Program-made: the position numbers and the translations under genes
In this document: positions 39,183-47,573 of the stretch, piece by piece
How positions within the stretch are numbered: position 1 is the first letter of the stretch
How the letters are laid out: each line of letters begins with the position of its first letter
The notes under the pieces: generated by a model
What the model saw: the letters and a program-made list of their open reading frames with translations, nothing else
What the model was told of the DNA's origin: nothing
Databases searched by the model: none
NCBI GenBank assembly: GCA_913060515.1
Contig: CAJXRZ010000013.1
Span: 39,645-103,644, forward strand
Source: an uncultured Pseudomonadota bacterium
GTDB lineage: Bacteria; Myxococcota_A; UBA796; CAJQPC01
Length of the DNA: 64,000 bases
Direction: 5' to 3'

Positions 39183-40556
39183 TTACTCAGCTCCTTCGGT
39201 GGTGCTTTCTTCGCCCGCTTCGGCGGGAGGCGGCTCGGGTCGGACACGGGCAATGCACACCCGCTCTGGGGTCAGCGCTTGAGCGGCAGCCTGAACATCG
39301 GCTGCGGTGGCGTTGGTGTAGCGGGCCAAGTCCTTGGCCAGGTAGTCGGTCTCGCCGGTCAGGTAGTGGTAGCGGTTCAAGGCGCTGGCACGAGAGTCCA
39401 GGGACTCCAGACCACCGATTGCGTCGACCTGGTACTGGTTGACCACGCGCTGAAGCTCCGCCTGCGTGGGCCCTTCGGCGGCCAGCTTGGCGATCTCCTC
39501 GGCGACGACCGCTTCGATCTCTTCGACCGTGTGGCCTTCCGTGGGCAGGGCCTGGACCATGAAGATGCTCGAGTGCATCTGGCTGAACTGGTAGGCGTTG
39601 ACCTCGATGGCGAGCTGGTCTTCATGAACCAGTCGCTGGTAGAGGCGGCTGGAGCGCCCGCTGGAGAGCACCGCAGCGACCAGATCGTAGTCCGCGTCCC
39701 CTTCCTTCAGAGCGGCTGGGCTGTGCCAGACCATCACGGTCATGGGGATCTGCACCTGATCGGTGAGCTCCAGCAAGGGCTTGACCGGCTTGTCGGGCGT
39801 CTGCACAGCAGGACGCTCGGGCAGCTCGCCGGCAGGGATGCTGCCGAAGGCGGTCTCGATGAAGGGTTTGATCTCGGCGGAGTCAAAGTCCCCGGCCACG
39901 ACCAAGCTGGCGTTGTTGGGCACGTACCAAGTCTGGAAGAAGTCCACGACGTCGCTGACTTCGGCGGCCATCAGGTCTTCGTGGGTGCCGATGACCGAGT
40001 GGGCGTAGGGGTGACCCTCAGGGTACATCGCGGAGCCCAGCTCAACCCAGAGCATGCCGTAGGGGGCATCCTCGCTGGACTGGCGGCGCTCGTTGCGCAC
40101 GACCTCGCGCTGCAGGTCCAGCTTCTCCTGGGTCATGGCGCCGTCCAGGCCCTCCATGCGGTCCGCGTCCATCCAGAGCAGGGTGGTCAGCAGCTGGCTT
40201 GGGCCCACCGAGTAGTAGTCGGTGGCATCTTCGGAGGTCCAGGCGTTGTTCCAGCCGCCCTCAGCCTCCATCAAGTCGTCAAAGCCAGAGTCGGGCAGAC
40301 GTGTGGTGCCCATGAACATCAGGTGCTCAAAGAGGTGTGCGAAGCCGGTGCGGCCGACCAGCTCGTCTTTGGAGCCCACGCCGTACCAGATGTTGATGGT
40401 CACCTGGGGCAGGCTGTGGTCTTCCAGCAGGATGACGTTCATGCCGTTGTCGAGCTGGTACTCCTCGTGGGGAATGGACAGCTCATCGGAGGCCGGCGGG
40501 GCGGGTGCGGGGTCCTGGGCGAGCAGGCTCCCGACGAAAAGACTCAGGGGCAACAT
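39183..40556 (-). CDS. M16 zinc metallopeptidase (active partner)
   Basis: A 457-residue exported peptidase: signal MLPLSLFVGSLLAQ, then an M16 domain with inverted zinc motif H74-L-F-E77-H78 (GFAHLFEHLMFMG), the distal Glu region 'DLQREVVRNERRQ', and a C-terminal M16_C half with 'VAAVLSSGRSSRLYQRLVHE'. It lies in the periplasm or at the outer membrane and degrades peptides, working as a dimer with the inactive partner downstream. The ATG at 40556 excludes a long upstream frame that would run through the divergent methyltransferase gene. First gene of a four-gene operon. Confidence 0.9.
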   Translation of the reverse strand: MLPLSLFVGSLLAQDPAPAPPASDELSIPHEEYQLDNGMNVILLEDHSLPQVTINIWYGVGSKDELVGRTGFAHLFEHLMFMGTTRLPDSGFDDLMEAEGGWNNAWTSEDATDYYSVGPSQLLTTLLWMDADRMEGLDGAMTQEKLDLQREVVRNERRQSSEDAPYGMLWVELGSAMYPEGHPYAHSVIGTHEDLMAAEVSDVVDFFQTWYVPNNASLVVAGDFDSAEIKPFIETAFGSIPAGELPERPAVQTPDKPVKPLLELTDQVQIPMTVMVWHSPAALKEGDADYDLVAAVLSSGRSSRLYQRLVHEDQLAIEVNAYQFSQMHSSIFMVQALPTEGHTVEEIEAVVAEEIAKLAAEGPTQAELQRVVNQYQVDAIGGLESLDSRASALNRYHYLTGETDYLAKDLARYTNATAADVQAAAQALTPERVCIARVRPEPPPAEAGEESTTEGAE

Positions 40557-40604
40557 GGAGGCTCCGTTTGATGCGCGCAGACTAACAGGGTGTAGGATTC
40601 GCCC

Positions 40605-41639
40605 GTGAACACCCAGCACCAGCTTGTGATCCGCGACGCCCGCAGCGTGGATCTGCCGCCAGAATCCGTGCACCTTGTGGTGACCTCGCCGCCCTACCCA
40701 ATGGTGGCGATGTGGGACGGCACTTTTGCCGAGATGGACCCAGAGATCGCAGGGCTGATGTCCTCTCCTTGGCAAGCCTACGAGCGCATGCACCAGTGCT
40801 TGGACCAAGTCTGGGCGCGCTGTTTTGACGCGCTCGTCCCCGGGGGCATCGCCTGCATCAACATCGGCGATGCCACCCGCAGCGTGAACGGCCAGTTTGC
40901 GCTCTACCCCAGCCATGCCCGCATCCTGAGCGGCATGATTGCCTTGGGTTTTGTGCCCCTGCCGGACATTCTCTGGCGCAAGCCCAACAACAGCCCGACC
41001 AAGTTCATGGGCTCCGGCATGCTGCCTGGCGGCGCCTACGTCACCTATGAGCATGAATATGTGCTGGTTCTGCGCAAGGGAGACAAGCGCAAGTTCTCCA
41101 AGAAGCAAGTGGAGATTCGCCAGCGCAGCGCCTACTTTTGGGAGGAGCGGAACCACTGGTTCTCCGACCTGTGGACCGACATCCGCGGCGCCGGTCAGAC
41201 TCTGGACAAGGCCGAACGCGCCCGCTCAGCGGCCTACCCCTTCGAGCTGCCCTACCGACTGATCCAGATGTACTCCTGCTACGGCGAGACGGTCTTGGAT
41301 CCCTTCTTGGGGACGGGCACCACCCAGGCCGCGGCCTTGGCCAGCGCTCGGAACAGCCTTGGGGTGGAGAAGGGGCGCTCTCTGACGCCGGCCATCTCCC
41401 GCACCCTGGAGCAGGCTGTTGACGTGGGACAAAAGCGGGTGCGTTCTCGCCTACGAGGCCACGCTGCCTTTGTCACCGAACGTCAGGCCCAGGACAAGGT
41501 ACTCAAGTACCACAACGAAGCGCTGGGTCAGCCTGTGATGACCGCGCAAGAGCGTCGTCTGGAGCTCTGGGAGCCCAACTCGGTGCAGGCCCAAGGGGAT
41601 GGACTCTGGCAGGCCGAGCACAGGCTGTTGGTTCCCTGA
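40605..41639 (+). CDS. Orphan DNA methyltransferase, beta-class (N4-cytosine or N6-adenine)
   Basis: A 344-residue DNA methyltransferase. The catalytic TSPPYP (residues 27-32) precedes the AdoMet motif DPFLGTGTT (about 230), the order of the beta class; SPPY is commonest in N4-cytosine and group-beta adenine enzymes. 'FALYPSHARI' and 'LPDILWRKPNNSPTKF' are further family segments. No restriction gene is adjacent, so it is an orphan or regulatory enzyme. The GTG start at 40605 has no ribosome site; a TAGGAT -10-like box ends seven bases upstream, so the mRNA may be leaderless. It is divergent from the M16 operon. Confidence 0.85.
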   Translation: MNTQHQLVIRDARSVDLPPESVHLVVTSPPYPMVAMWDGTFAEMDPEIAGLMSSPWQAYERMHQCLDQVWARCFDALVPGGIACINIGDATRSVNGQFALYPSHARILSGMIALGFVPLPDILWRKPNNSPTKFMGSGMLPGGAYVTYEHEYVLVLRKGDKRKFSKKQVEIRQRSAYFWEERNHWFSDLWTDIRGAGQTLDKAERARSAAYPFELPYRLIQMYSCYGETVLDPFLGTGTTQAAALASARNSLGVEKGRSLTPAISRTLEQAVDVGQKRVRSRLRGHAAFVTERQAQDKVLKYHNEALGQPVMTAQERRLELWEPNSVQAQGDGLWQAEHRLLVP

Positions 41640-41684
41640 GCGTGCTCGGCTCCGCTCTTCGGCTCTGAGAGTCCTTGGGCCGCC

Positions 41685-43289
41685 TCAGGCTGCTCCGCGC
41701 ATCAGATCGGGCAGTGGGATGTGAATCACGATGCGGGTGCCGCGGCCGATCTCCGTCTCCACCTTCAGAACGCCGCCGGCGCGCTCAACGGCCTCCCGCA
41801 TCGCGCTCATGCCCACGCCTCTGCCGGAGATCTCCGTGGCCTCGAACTTGGAGCTCAAGCCATCCAGGAAGATGAGGTTGAGCTTCTCCTCGCGTCCCAT
41901 CTCGCTGGCCTCTGCCGCGCTGATTCGTCCTTCCTCGGTGGCACGTTGGGTGACCGTATCCACTTGGATGCCGCGCCCGTCGTCTGCCACGACGATCTGC
42001 CAGCCCTCGTCTTCCCGGCTCAAGTCCAAGGACAAGGCCCCGACCGCTGGCTTGTCTCCGCGCTCCCAGTCTGGCTCCAGGCCATGGTCCATGGCGTTCC
42101 GGAGCAGGTGGGTCACGTTGCGAAGCACATCACCGGTGCACTCGGGATCGACGGGCGTCTCGGCTCCGGTGACCGTGAACTGGACCTGTCGATCCAAGCG
42201 CTCAGCGAGGCGCTCGATGAAGACCTCTACAGGCCCGATCAGGTCTCTTGCCGGTCTCTGTGCGACAAAGGCACTCCAGCGGGCCAGGCCGGAGCGGTTG
42301 ACCGGCGTGAGCATCGCGCGCATGGCCTCCAGCTCGGAGAGGGGCAGCTCGATGCAGCCTTCTCCTTGGCTCAAGTTGAGGACGGAGTCGTTGGTGGCCA
42401 GGAAGTCTTCCAAAGCGCATCGCAGGTCTTCCAACTGGGCCGCCTCGATTGTCTCGAAAGCCTCCGCCTGGTGGGCAGACTGGGCGACCTCGCTCAAGCC
42501 ATAGCTCGCTGCGTTTCCTTTGATGGTGTGCACGGCTCGGCGAACGAAGGGTTGGTGGTGAAGGTTCTCCTCGGCCGAACTCAGGCGCGCGAATGCGTCG
42601 TCAACGAAGGCCGCAAAGGCCGCCTTCTGTCGGAGAATTCCCACCAACACGGCGTTGTTGTGGGCTTCCTTGCGGGCCTCTTCGAGTTCCGTGACGTCAC
42701 TGAGGGTGAAGAGGATTCCAGAGACTTGGCCCTCTGGGTCACGAATGGCCCTTCCTTGGCACCGCAAGACACGCTCACCCAGTGGAAAGCGCGAGGGGAT
42801 CTGGTCCAGGCTCACCTGCTCTGGCATGAAGTCGTCGAAGACCTGCTCAACGCCGAGCTCGACCTCCGCTTGTCGGCTCGGATCCTGCAAACCCAAGAGC
42901 GCGCAGAGGTCCAGGCCTTCTTGGACTGGCTTGCCCAGAAGTTCCGCGCAGGACTTGGTAAAGCCTGGCTGCACCTTGCTGTCCTGGTCGACGATCAGGA
43001 AGCCGAAGACCACGTTGTCCAGGATGGACTGGAGCGCTCGCGTGCGCTCCTGGACCTGAGCTTCCAGGTGGGCGGAGTGGCGCTCCAGGGCCTGGTTCTT
43101 GGCCTGCATCACCGCCCGCTTGCGGCGGTTGTCTTCCTGCCGCCGCTGGGCGAGGGCGAGCTGCTGGTGGATGGCTGTTTGAGCGCCCTCGTTGTAGAGG
43201 GAGCGCACCCGCGCTTTTAGGACAGTGACGGTCTTCTGCGCGGCTTGGAGCTCGTGCTTGAGCTGAACTGGAGTGTCCACGATGGCCAT
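41685..43289 (-). CDS. PAS-HPt-ATPase sensory kinase (CheA-like)
   Basis: A 534-residue cytoplasmic kinase. Coiled coil (residues 10-88), PAS domain (about 85-205, 'ILDNVVFGFLIVDQDSKVQ'), a histidine phosphotransfer helix with His254 in RRAVHTIKGNAASYGL, and a HATPase_c domain with HLLRNAMDHGLE (N box), VVADDGRGI (G1) and SGRGVGMSAMREAVERAGG (G2). There is no DHp dimer helix with the usual H box and no CheW domain, so it is CheA-like in chemistry but not in coupling. The FIST gene directly upstream (two-base gap) probably supplies its input. No response regulator is nearby. Confidence 0.88.
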   Translation of the reverse strand: MAIVDTPVQLKHELQAAQKTVTVLKARVRSLYNEGAQTAIHQQLALAQRRQEDNRRKRAVMQAKNQALERHSAHLEAQVQERTRALQSILDNVVFGFLIVDQDSKVQPGFTKSCAELLGKPVQEGLDLCALLGLQDPSRQAEVELGVEQVFDDFMPEQVSLDQIPSRFPLGERVLRCQGRAIRDPEGQVSGILFTLSDVTELEEARKEAHNNAVLVGILRQKAAFAAFVDDAFARLSSAEENLHHQPFVRRAVHTIKGNAASYGLSEVAQSAHQAEAFETIEAAQLEDLRCALEDFLATNDSVLNLSQGEGCIELPLSELEAMRAMLTPVNRSGLARWSAFVAQRPARDLIGPVEVFIERLAERLDRQVQFTVTGAETPVDPECTGDVLRNVTHLLRNAMDHGLEPDWERGDKPAVGALSLDLSREDEGWQIVVADDGRGIQVDTVTQRATEEGRISAAEASEMGREEKLNLIFLDGLSSKFEATEISGRGVGMSAMREAVERAGGVLKVETEIGRGTRIVIHIPLPDLMRGAA

Positions 43290-43291
43290 CC

Positions 43292-44416
43292 TTAGGCTGC
43301 GGCCCGGCCGAAGCCGACCGCCACGAGGGTTTGGTTGATGTGCAGCCCGTTCAGCTGCTCGCCGTATGTGTCAAAGCCAATCATGTTCTGGCAGGCTTGG
43401 GTCAGCACCTGTCCCTGCTCTGCGTGCAGCGAGCCCCCGCTGGCCTCGAGGGCGCGCAGGATGCAGTTGAAGCCGACCACGAAAGCAGGTCGCTGGCTCC
43501 AAGCCAGGCCCTCGGCCAGGGACTGGGTCATGTCGGCATGGCCCCCAATGTCCAGCACCATGCCTTCCTCTACGGCGCAGTAGAAGTCGATGGAGCCGTC
43601 TGGGTTGATCGCTTGGATGGAGCGCACATAGAGCTCGCCATTGCAGGCGAAGGTCAGGGGGTTCAAGAAGGACACGTCGCCGTTGACCTCCTCGGGCGCG
43701 CAGGCCAGTGCGCGTGCGTAGCCCTCAAGGGCTGGGAGGCCGTCGAACTCATGGACCCGGCGGCCCTCAGCCTGTGTCACCACGACGCTCGCTGGGGTGC
43801 TCGTGAAGTGCTGATGCTTGAGGATCTGAATCGGAGTCCCATTCAGGGAGCGGGCCATCACGACGCTCGCAGCGTTGCTCTGTGCGCCTTGAGGACCGTA
43901 GACATGCGTCTTCTCAAACTTCAGGTCATCGCCTGCGCTGCCGCCAGCCAAGGGCACGCCTTGCAGGGCCGCCGCCAACTCCGAGCTCAAGCGCTCCTCC
44001 ACCCCTTGGAGCCCGTCTACGAAGAGCAGGCAGACCGCCGTCTCAGGGTCCATTTCCTCCGGGTCCATACCGCTGGCCTGGAACAGGTCCTCTGCGAGGG
44101 CCTTGGCCTCTGCGCTGCCGAACTCCGAGACCTTGGGCACGTTGACGCTGGACCAAACCAGCCCGCTCTCGTCCAGTCCAGCGAGGACCAGGCCGCCTGT
44201 GCTGTGGGCGCCGCTGAGGTGCTCCCCAGCGGTTGTGCAGCCGGCCAGCGGCACGCCAGGGAAGCGCTCCGCCAGGCAGGCTGCGACCGTGTCCGGGTCT
44301 TGTTTTGTGGAGCTAAAGACGAACAACATCTCTAGGGTGGCGGGCATGCCTGCTGCGGCCTCTGCCACAGCTTCGGTGGCGTCGGTCAACGTGGAGGCGC
44401 CTTGGTAGACCTGCAT
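43292..44416 (-). CDS. FIST-domain sensor protein
   Basis: A 374-residue protein with FIST_N (residues 25-215: 'MLFVFSSTKQDPDTVAACLAERFPGVPLAGCTTAGE', quoted in parts, and 'GVPLAGGSAGDDLKF') and FIST_C (230-365: 'MVLDIGGHADMTQSL', 'VVGFNCILRALE', 'MIGFDTYGEQLNGLHINQTLV'). The FIST domain is thought to bind small ligands such as amino acids and to feed signal-transduction proteins. It lies two bases before the PAS-HPt kinase, so they probably form a ligand-sensing pair. Its ribosome site sits in a small hairpin (44420-44434). Confidence 0.88.
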   Translation of the reverse strand: MQVYQGASTLTDATEAVAEAAAGMPATLEMLFVFSSTKQDPDTVAACLAERFPGVPLAGCTTAGEHLSGAHSTGGLVLAGLDESGLVWSSVNVPKVSEFGSAEAKALAEDLFQASGMDPEEMDPETAVCLLFVDGLQGVEERLSSELAAALQGVPLAGGSAGDDLKFEKTHVYGPQGAQSNAASVVMARSLNGTPIQILKHQHFTSTPASVVVTQAEGRRVHEFDGLPALEGYARALACAPEEVNGDVSFLNPLTFACNGELYVRSIQAINPDGSIDFYCAVEEGMVLDIGGHADMTQSLAEGLAWSQRPAFVVGFNCILRALEASGGSLHAEQGQVLTQACQNMIGFDTYGEQLNGLHINQTLVAVGFGRAAA

Positions 44417-44419
44417 GGA

Positions 44420-44434
44420 AACTCCTGAGGAGTC
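44420..44434 (-). promoter_or_regulatory. Hairpin covering the ribosome site of the FIST gene
   Basis: On the mRNA, GACUCC-UCA-GGAGUU folds into a 6-bp stem whose right arm contains the GGAGU ribosome site four to nine bases before the start codon. Opening or binding of this hairpin would control translation. Short, so it may be chance. Confidence 0.35.
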
Positions 44435-44498
44435 TCTGAACGGTCAGATCGCGCCACACTTGATGGCATTTCGCCATTTTGTGCGGGGTGGGCGGTGT

Positions 44499-45158
44499 TT
44501 AGTGCTGGTGCCCATCGTGGCTGTGGTCGTGCACGCTCGTGGCCAGCAGGCCCGCCAGCAGCTCTTCGACTGCGGCCAGACGCTTGATGGCGTCGCGTTG
44601 CTCCAGAACCTGCTGCTTGTCTGGCGGCTCTAGGGTCGTGAAGTCGATGATCTGGTCGGCGATCTGGCCGGGCGGCATGCCCTTGTCGAGCAGCTCGTTG
44701 AGCAGGTAGCCCAGGCTCGGCACGGTGGTGGCCAGGCCATCGCTCAGGGCTTTGATGGTGCTCAGGTGGCGGGCCAGGGTCTGCGGGTCAGCGGGCAGAT
44801 CGGGCTGCTCGCTGACTCGGAAGCGTCGAAAGCCCTCTCGGAGAGGCAGCTCTTCTTCCAGCAGCACACGGCTCTCAGCGCGAAGCACCAAGTTGAAGCG
44901 CCCGTCGGGCAGTTGAAGGTGGCGCTCGATTCGGCCCACGCCGCAGGTGGGCACCAGGGCGGGGTCGGCCAGCTGGGCGCCTTCGGAGCCTGGCTGAATC
45001 ATCGCGACCGCCATGGGGCTCTCCTTCTCCAGACACCAAGCCACCATCTCGCGGTAGCGGGGCTCAAAGATGTGCAGAGGCAGCACGCTGCCTGGAAACA
45101 GCACCATGTTCGGGAGTGGAAACACGGGCAGGTCGGCGAGCTGGTCTGGTGTGAGCAT
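44499..45158 (-). CDS. Lon N-terminal (LON substrate-binding) domain protein
   Basis: A 219-residue stand-alone LON_substr_bdg domain protein, without the ATPase or protease parts. 'LPVFPLPNMVLFPGSVLPLHIFEPRYREMV' (residues 10-39, quoted in parts elsewhere as PLPNMVLFPG) is the family opening; 'GVGRIERHLQLPDGRFNLVLRAESRV' follows. The tail HDHSHDGHQH is His-rich and could bind metal. The ATG at 45158 excludes an Arg/Pro-rich upstream frame. Such proteins may present substrates to Lon or act with cereblon-like adaptors; the role here is unknown. Confidence 0.85.
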   Translation of the reverse strand: MLTPDQLADLPVFPLPNMVLFPGSVLPLHIFEPRYREMVAWCLEKESPMAVAMIQPGSEGAQLADPALVPTCGVGRIERHLQLPDGRFNLVLRAESRVLLEEELPLREGFRRFRVSEQPDLPADPQTLARHLSTIKALSDGLATTVPSLGYLLNELLDKGMPPGQIADQIIDFTTLEPPDKQQVLEQRDAIKRLAAVEELLAGLLATSVHDHSHDGHQH

Positions 45159-45307
45159 GCTGGAGGTAGAACATGGTGGGGTGGGCTTTGCACCTAGAAG
45201 ATCGAAAGGCGTCCAGAGGCGGGGGTGGCTGCAAGAGAGCCCCAGCAGAAGGAAGGGGCATGTGAGGCCTTGGGGAGCTGCCTTGGACAGCACTCCGAGG
45301 ATTCGAT

Positions 45308-45916
45308 TCAACCCAGCATCAACCCGATGGCCTCGGCTGCGAACTGAATCGCCAAGCCCACCAGAGCCGCAGCCAAGGCCCGAAGCGTCCAGATGTAGCC
45401 CCGGGTGCTCATCCATGCTCTGGCCCGGTCTGCGAGCAGTGCGAGGACCACCTTAGAGCCGACGAGCGCGCCGAAGAAGCCCAAGAGAAATCCGGGCTTG
45501 GATGGGGTGGTGGCCAGCATGGGGCCGCCGATGGCCAACCAGAACAGGTAGGGGTGGGGGTTGAGCAGGTTGGTGAGCACCGCACGTCGCAGCGCGCCCT
45601 CCGCGCTGGACTCACCGGGCTCCGGGGGCTTGGAGCGCCACATGCCCCAGGCCAAGTACAAGAGCATCCCGGCCCCAGCGAGGCCAAGTCCGATGCGCCA
45701 AGGGCCCTGCAGCTCGCCTACCCACAGGGCGAGCAGGATCAGGGGACCGTCGGTGACCAGTGGGGCCATGGCGACCCGCAGTCCGGCCTTGGAGCCCCCG
45801 CGCAGGGACTCTCCCAAGACCAGGGCGGTCAGGGGCCCAGGAGAGAGCCCTCCGGCCAAGCCCAGGAGCAGGCCGGCCAGCAGGCTCGTCCACAAACTGG
45901 CGGCGAGGAGTGACAT
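45308..45916 (-). CDS. LysE/RhtB-family exporter
   Basis: A 202-residue inner-membrane protein with six hydrophobic helices and the family segment 'GGLSPGPLTALVLGESLRGG' after helix 1 (residues 22-41) plus 'LLNPHPYLFWLAIGGPML' mid-way, both typical of LysE amino-acid exporters (usual length about 200-210). The ATG at 45916 begins helix 1; the longer frame to 45970 has no ribosome site. It exports an amino acid or analogue; which one is unknown. It is 149 bases from the Lon-N gene. Confidence 0.85.
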   Translation of the reverse strand: MSLLAASLWTSLLAGLLLGLAGGLSPGPLTALVLGESLRGGSKAGLRVAMAPLVTDGPLILLALWVGELQGPWRIGLGLAGAGMLLYLAWGMWRSKPPEPGESSAEGALRRAVLTNLLNPHPYLFWLAIGGPMLATTPSKPGFLLGFFGALVGSKVVLALLADRARAWMSTRGYIWTLRALAAALVGLAIQFAAEAIGLMLG

Positions 45917-46002
45917 GTGAGGCGTGTATCCGGCCGCACCGAAACACGTTGAAAGCGCCCTTGTGCCCACATTGGGGTAGAAAGGCGGCCCGGAGGATCC
46001 CG

Positions 46003-47058
46003 ATGCGCCAAGCTGAGATCGAAGCTCTGCCCCTGTTTCGCATGCTGCCCAAGCACCAACTCGACGATGCCCTGGAGATCGCGCTCACCCCCTTTGATGT
46101 GGGCGAGAACGAGATCCTGACGGTTCAAGGCGAGAAGGACACCACGCTGATGATCGTGGTGACCGGGCAGCTCGACGTGGTGGTGGGCGACCCCGCGACG
46201 GTCGTGGCCACCGTGGGCCCCGGCGAGATGATCGGCGACATGGCGCTCTTCGGCCGCGAAGGCGTTCGCCAGGCCACGACGCGTACACGCACGGCCAGCA
46301 CCCTGCTGGTGTTGGAGGCGGAGGGTCTGAAGACTCTGCGCGCCCAAGGCAACATGCTGGTGACCCTGCTCGAGGCCCAGGCCCTGCGCACCATGGGCAA
46401 GCGGCTCCGCCAGATGGACCTGCGAATCACAGAGTTCGCAGAGGGAACGGAGCTGGAGCAGCACGCGCCCACAGGCCTCATCGCGCGCTTCAAGAGCTGG
46501 CTTGTGCCGCCGGACCCCAACCCACCGCAGCCACCGCCAGATGTCTTTGAGACCCTGAAGAACACCCCCGCTCTGGAAGGCCTTCACCCAGAGATCATGA
46601 AGGCCCTGGCCGACGAGCTTCCGATGGAGGCAGTGCCCCAGGGCACCATCCTCATTCAGGAAGGCCGCCGCGGTGGAGACGCCTTCATCTTGGCCCAGGG
46701 GCGCATGGACGTGTATCGGGCCACCCGAAACGCCTCCAATGAGCGCGTGGCCACCTTGGGGCCAGGACGGCTCTTTGGTGTGGTCGCGCTGGTGCATGGC
46801 GCCGTGCGTTCCGCGAGCTGCTACGCCGCGGAGCCCTGCTGGGTGGTGCGCCTCCCAGGGGAGCTCTACAGCGAAGTGGAGGAGCGCAACGATCTCTTGG
46901 CCTCCGCTTTCCGTGGCGCGGTCTACGAGGCCCTGGTCAAGCAGCTCACCTCAGCCAATGAGCACGTCGCAGTGCTGATTCAGACTCTGGCCACCAGTCC
47001 GCGGGTCACCGAGAAGGAGCGCGCTGCGTTCAAGGCGCTGGTGTTGCAGACCTCCTGA
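46003..47058 (+). CDS. Protein with two cyclic-nucleotide-binding domains
   Basis: A 351-residue cytoplasmic protein preceded by GGAGGATCC. Two cNMP_binding domains: residues 10-125 with 'GPGEMIGDMALFGREGVRQATTRTR' and residues 195-320 with 'GPGRLFGVVALVHGAVRSASCYA'. Both keep the G-x-x-A-L plus Arg-x-Ala phosphate-binding cassette of cAMP/cGMP-binding sites. No helix-turn-helix or kinase domain is present; a Pro-rich hinge (PPDPNPPQPPPD) links them. It would sense cyclic nucleotide, possibly made by the cyclase at 29381, and act by protein contact. Confidence 0.82.
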   Translation: MRQAEIEALPLFRMLPKHQLDDALEIALTPFDVGENEILTVQGEKDTTLMIVVTGQLDVVVGDPATVVATVGPGEMIGDMALFGREGVRQATTRTRTASTLLVLEAEGLKTLRAQGNMLVTLLEAQALRTMGKRLRQMDLRITEFAEGTELEQHAPTGLIARFKSWLVPPDPNPPQPPPDVFETLKNTPALEGLHPEIMKALADELPMEAVPQGTILIQEGRRGGDAFILAQGRMDVYRATRNASNERVATLGPGRLFGVVALVHGAVRSASCYAAEPCWVVRLPGELYSEVEERNDLLASAFRGAVYEALVKQLTSANEHVAVLIQTLATSPRVTEKERAAFKALVLQTS

Positions 47059-47073
47059 GGGGCAGACCCAGCG

Positions 47074-47538
47074 TCAGTACCAGGAGTCCCCGGTATCGCC
47101 GGTCCAGTCCTCCACGGTGCTGACTCTTGGCACGATGACCTCGGCTGCGAGACTCTGCTGATCCTCTGGGGTGACGAGGACCACGGAGTAGTTCAGGTAG
47201 AGATTGCCGGCGCGGTCGAGCTCCGCTTCCAGCTGCCCATTGCTGAAGTAGACGCCCTCCACATCGCTGCCGTCGATGAAGTCGCCACTGAAAGTGATGC
47301 TCTCCTGCCTGCAGGTGTCCCGGCCGAATCTGTCGGCGAGGATGAAGAGACTGGCGTTGTCTTGGGCAGGGACCTGCACGCCCAAGGTGTACTCCATGGT
47401 CTTGCCGTTGAAGTACTGGGTGGTGTCCGGCGCCATGCGCAGGTTCCACTCCAGCCCGTTGTCATCCAGCAGGCTGTACACCCCCGCCCGCTCATCACAG
47501 GGCGGTGCACAGGCGGTGAGAATGAGCGCAAAGATCAT
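47074..47538 (-). CDS. Small lipoprotein of unknown function
   Basis: A 154-residue lipoprotein with leader MIFALILTAC (Cys10) and a beta-rich mature part ('YTLGVQVPAQDNASLFILAD', 'GVYFSNGQLEAELDRAGNLYLNYSVVLV'). It carries two or three further Cys. It is convergent with the cNMP-binding gene and 35 bases downstream of the channel gene. Not recognised. Confidence 0.62.
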   Translation of the reverse strand: MIFALILTACAPPCDERAGVYSLLDDNGLEWNLRMAPDTTQYFNGKTMEYTLGVQVPAQDNASLFILADRFGRDTCRQESITFSGDFIDGSDVEGVYFSNGQLEAELDRAGNLYLNYSVVLVTPEDQQSLAAEVIVPRVSTVEDWTGDTGDSWY

Positions 47539-47573
47539 CGGTTCCCCTGGTCTCTGCGCTCATTCTAACGTGA

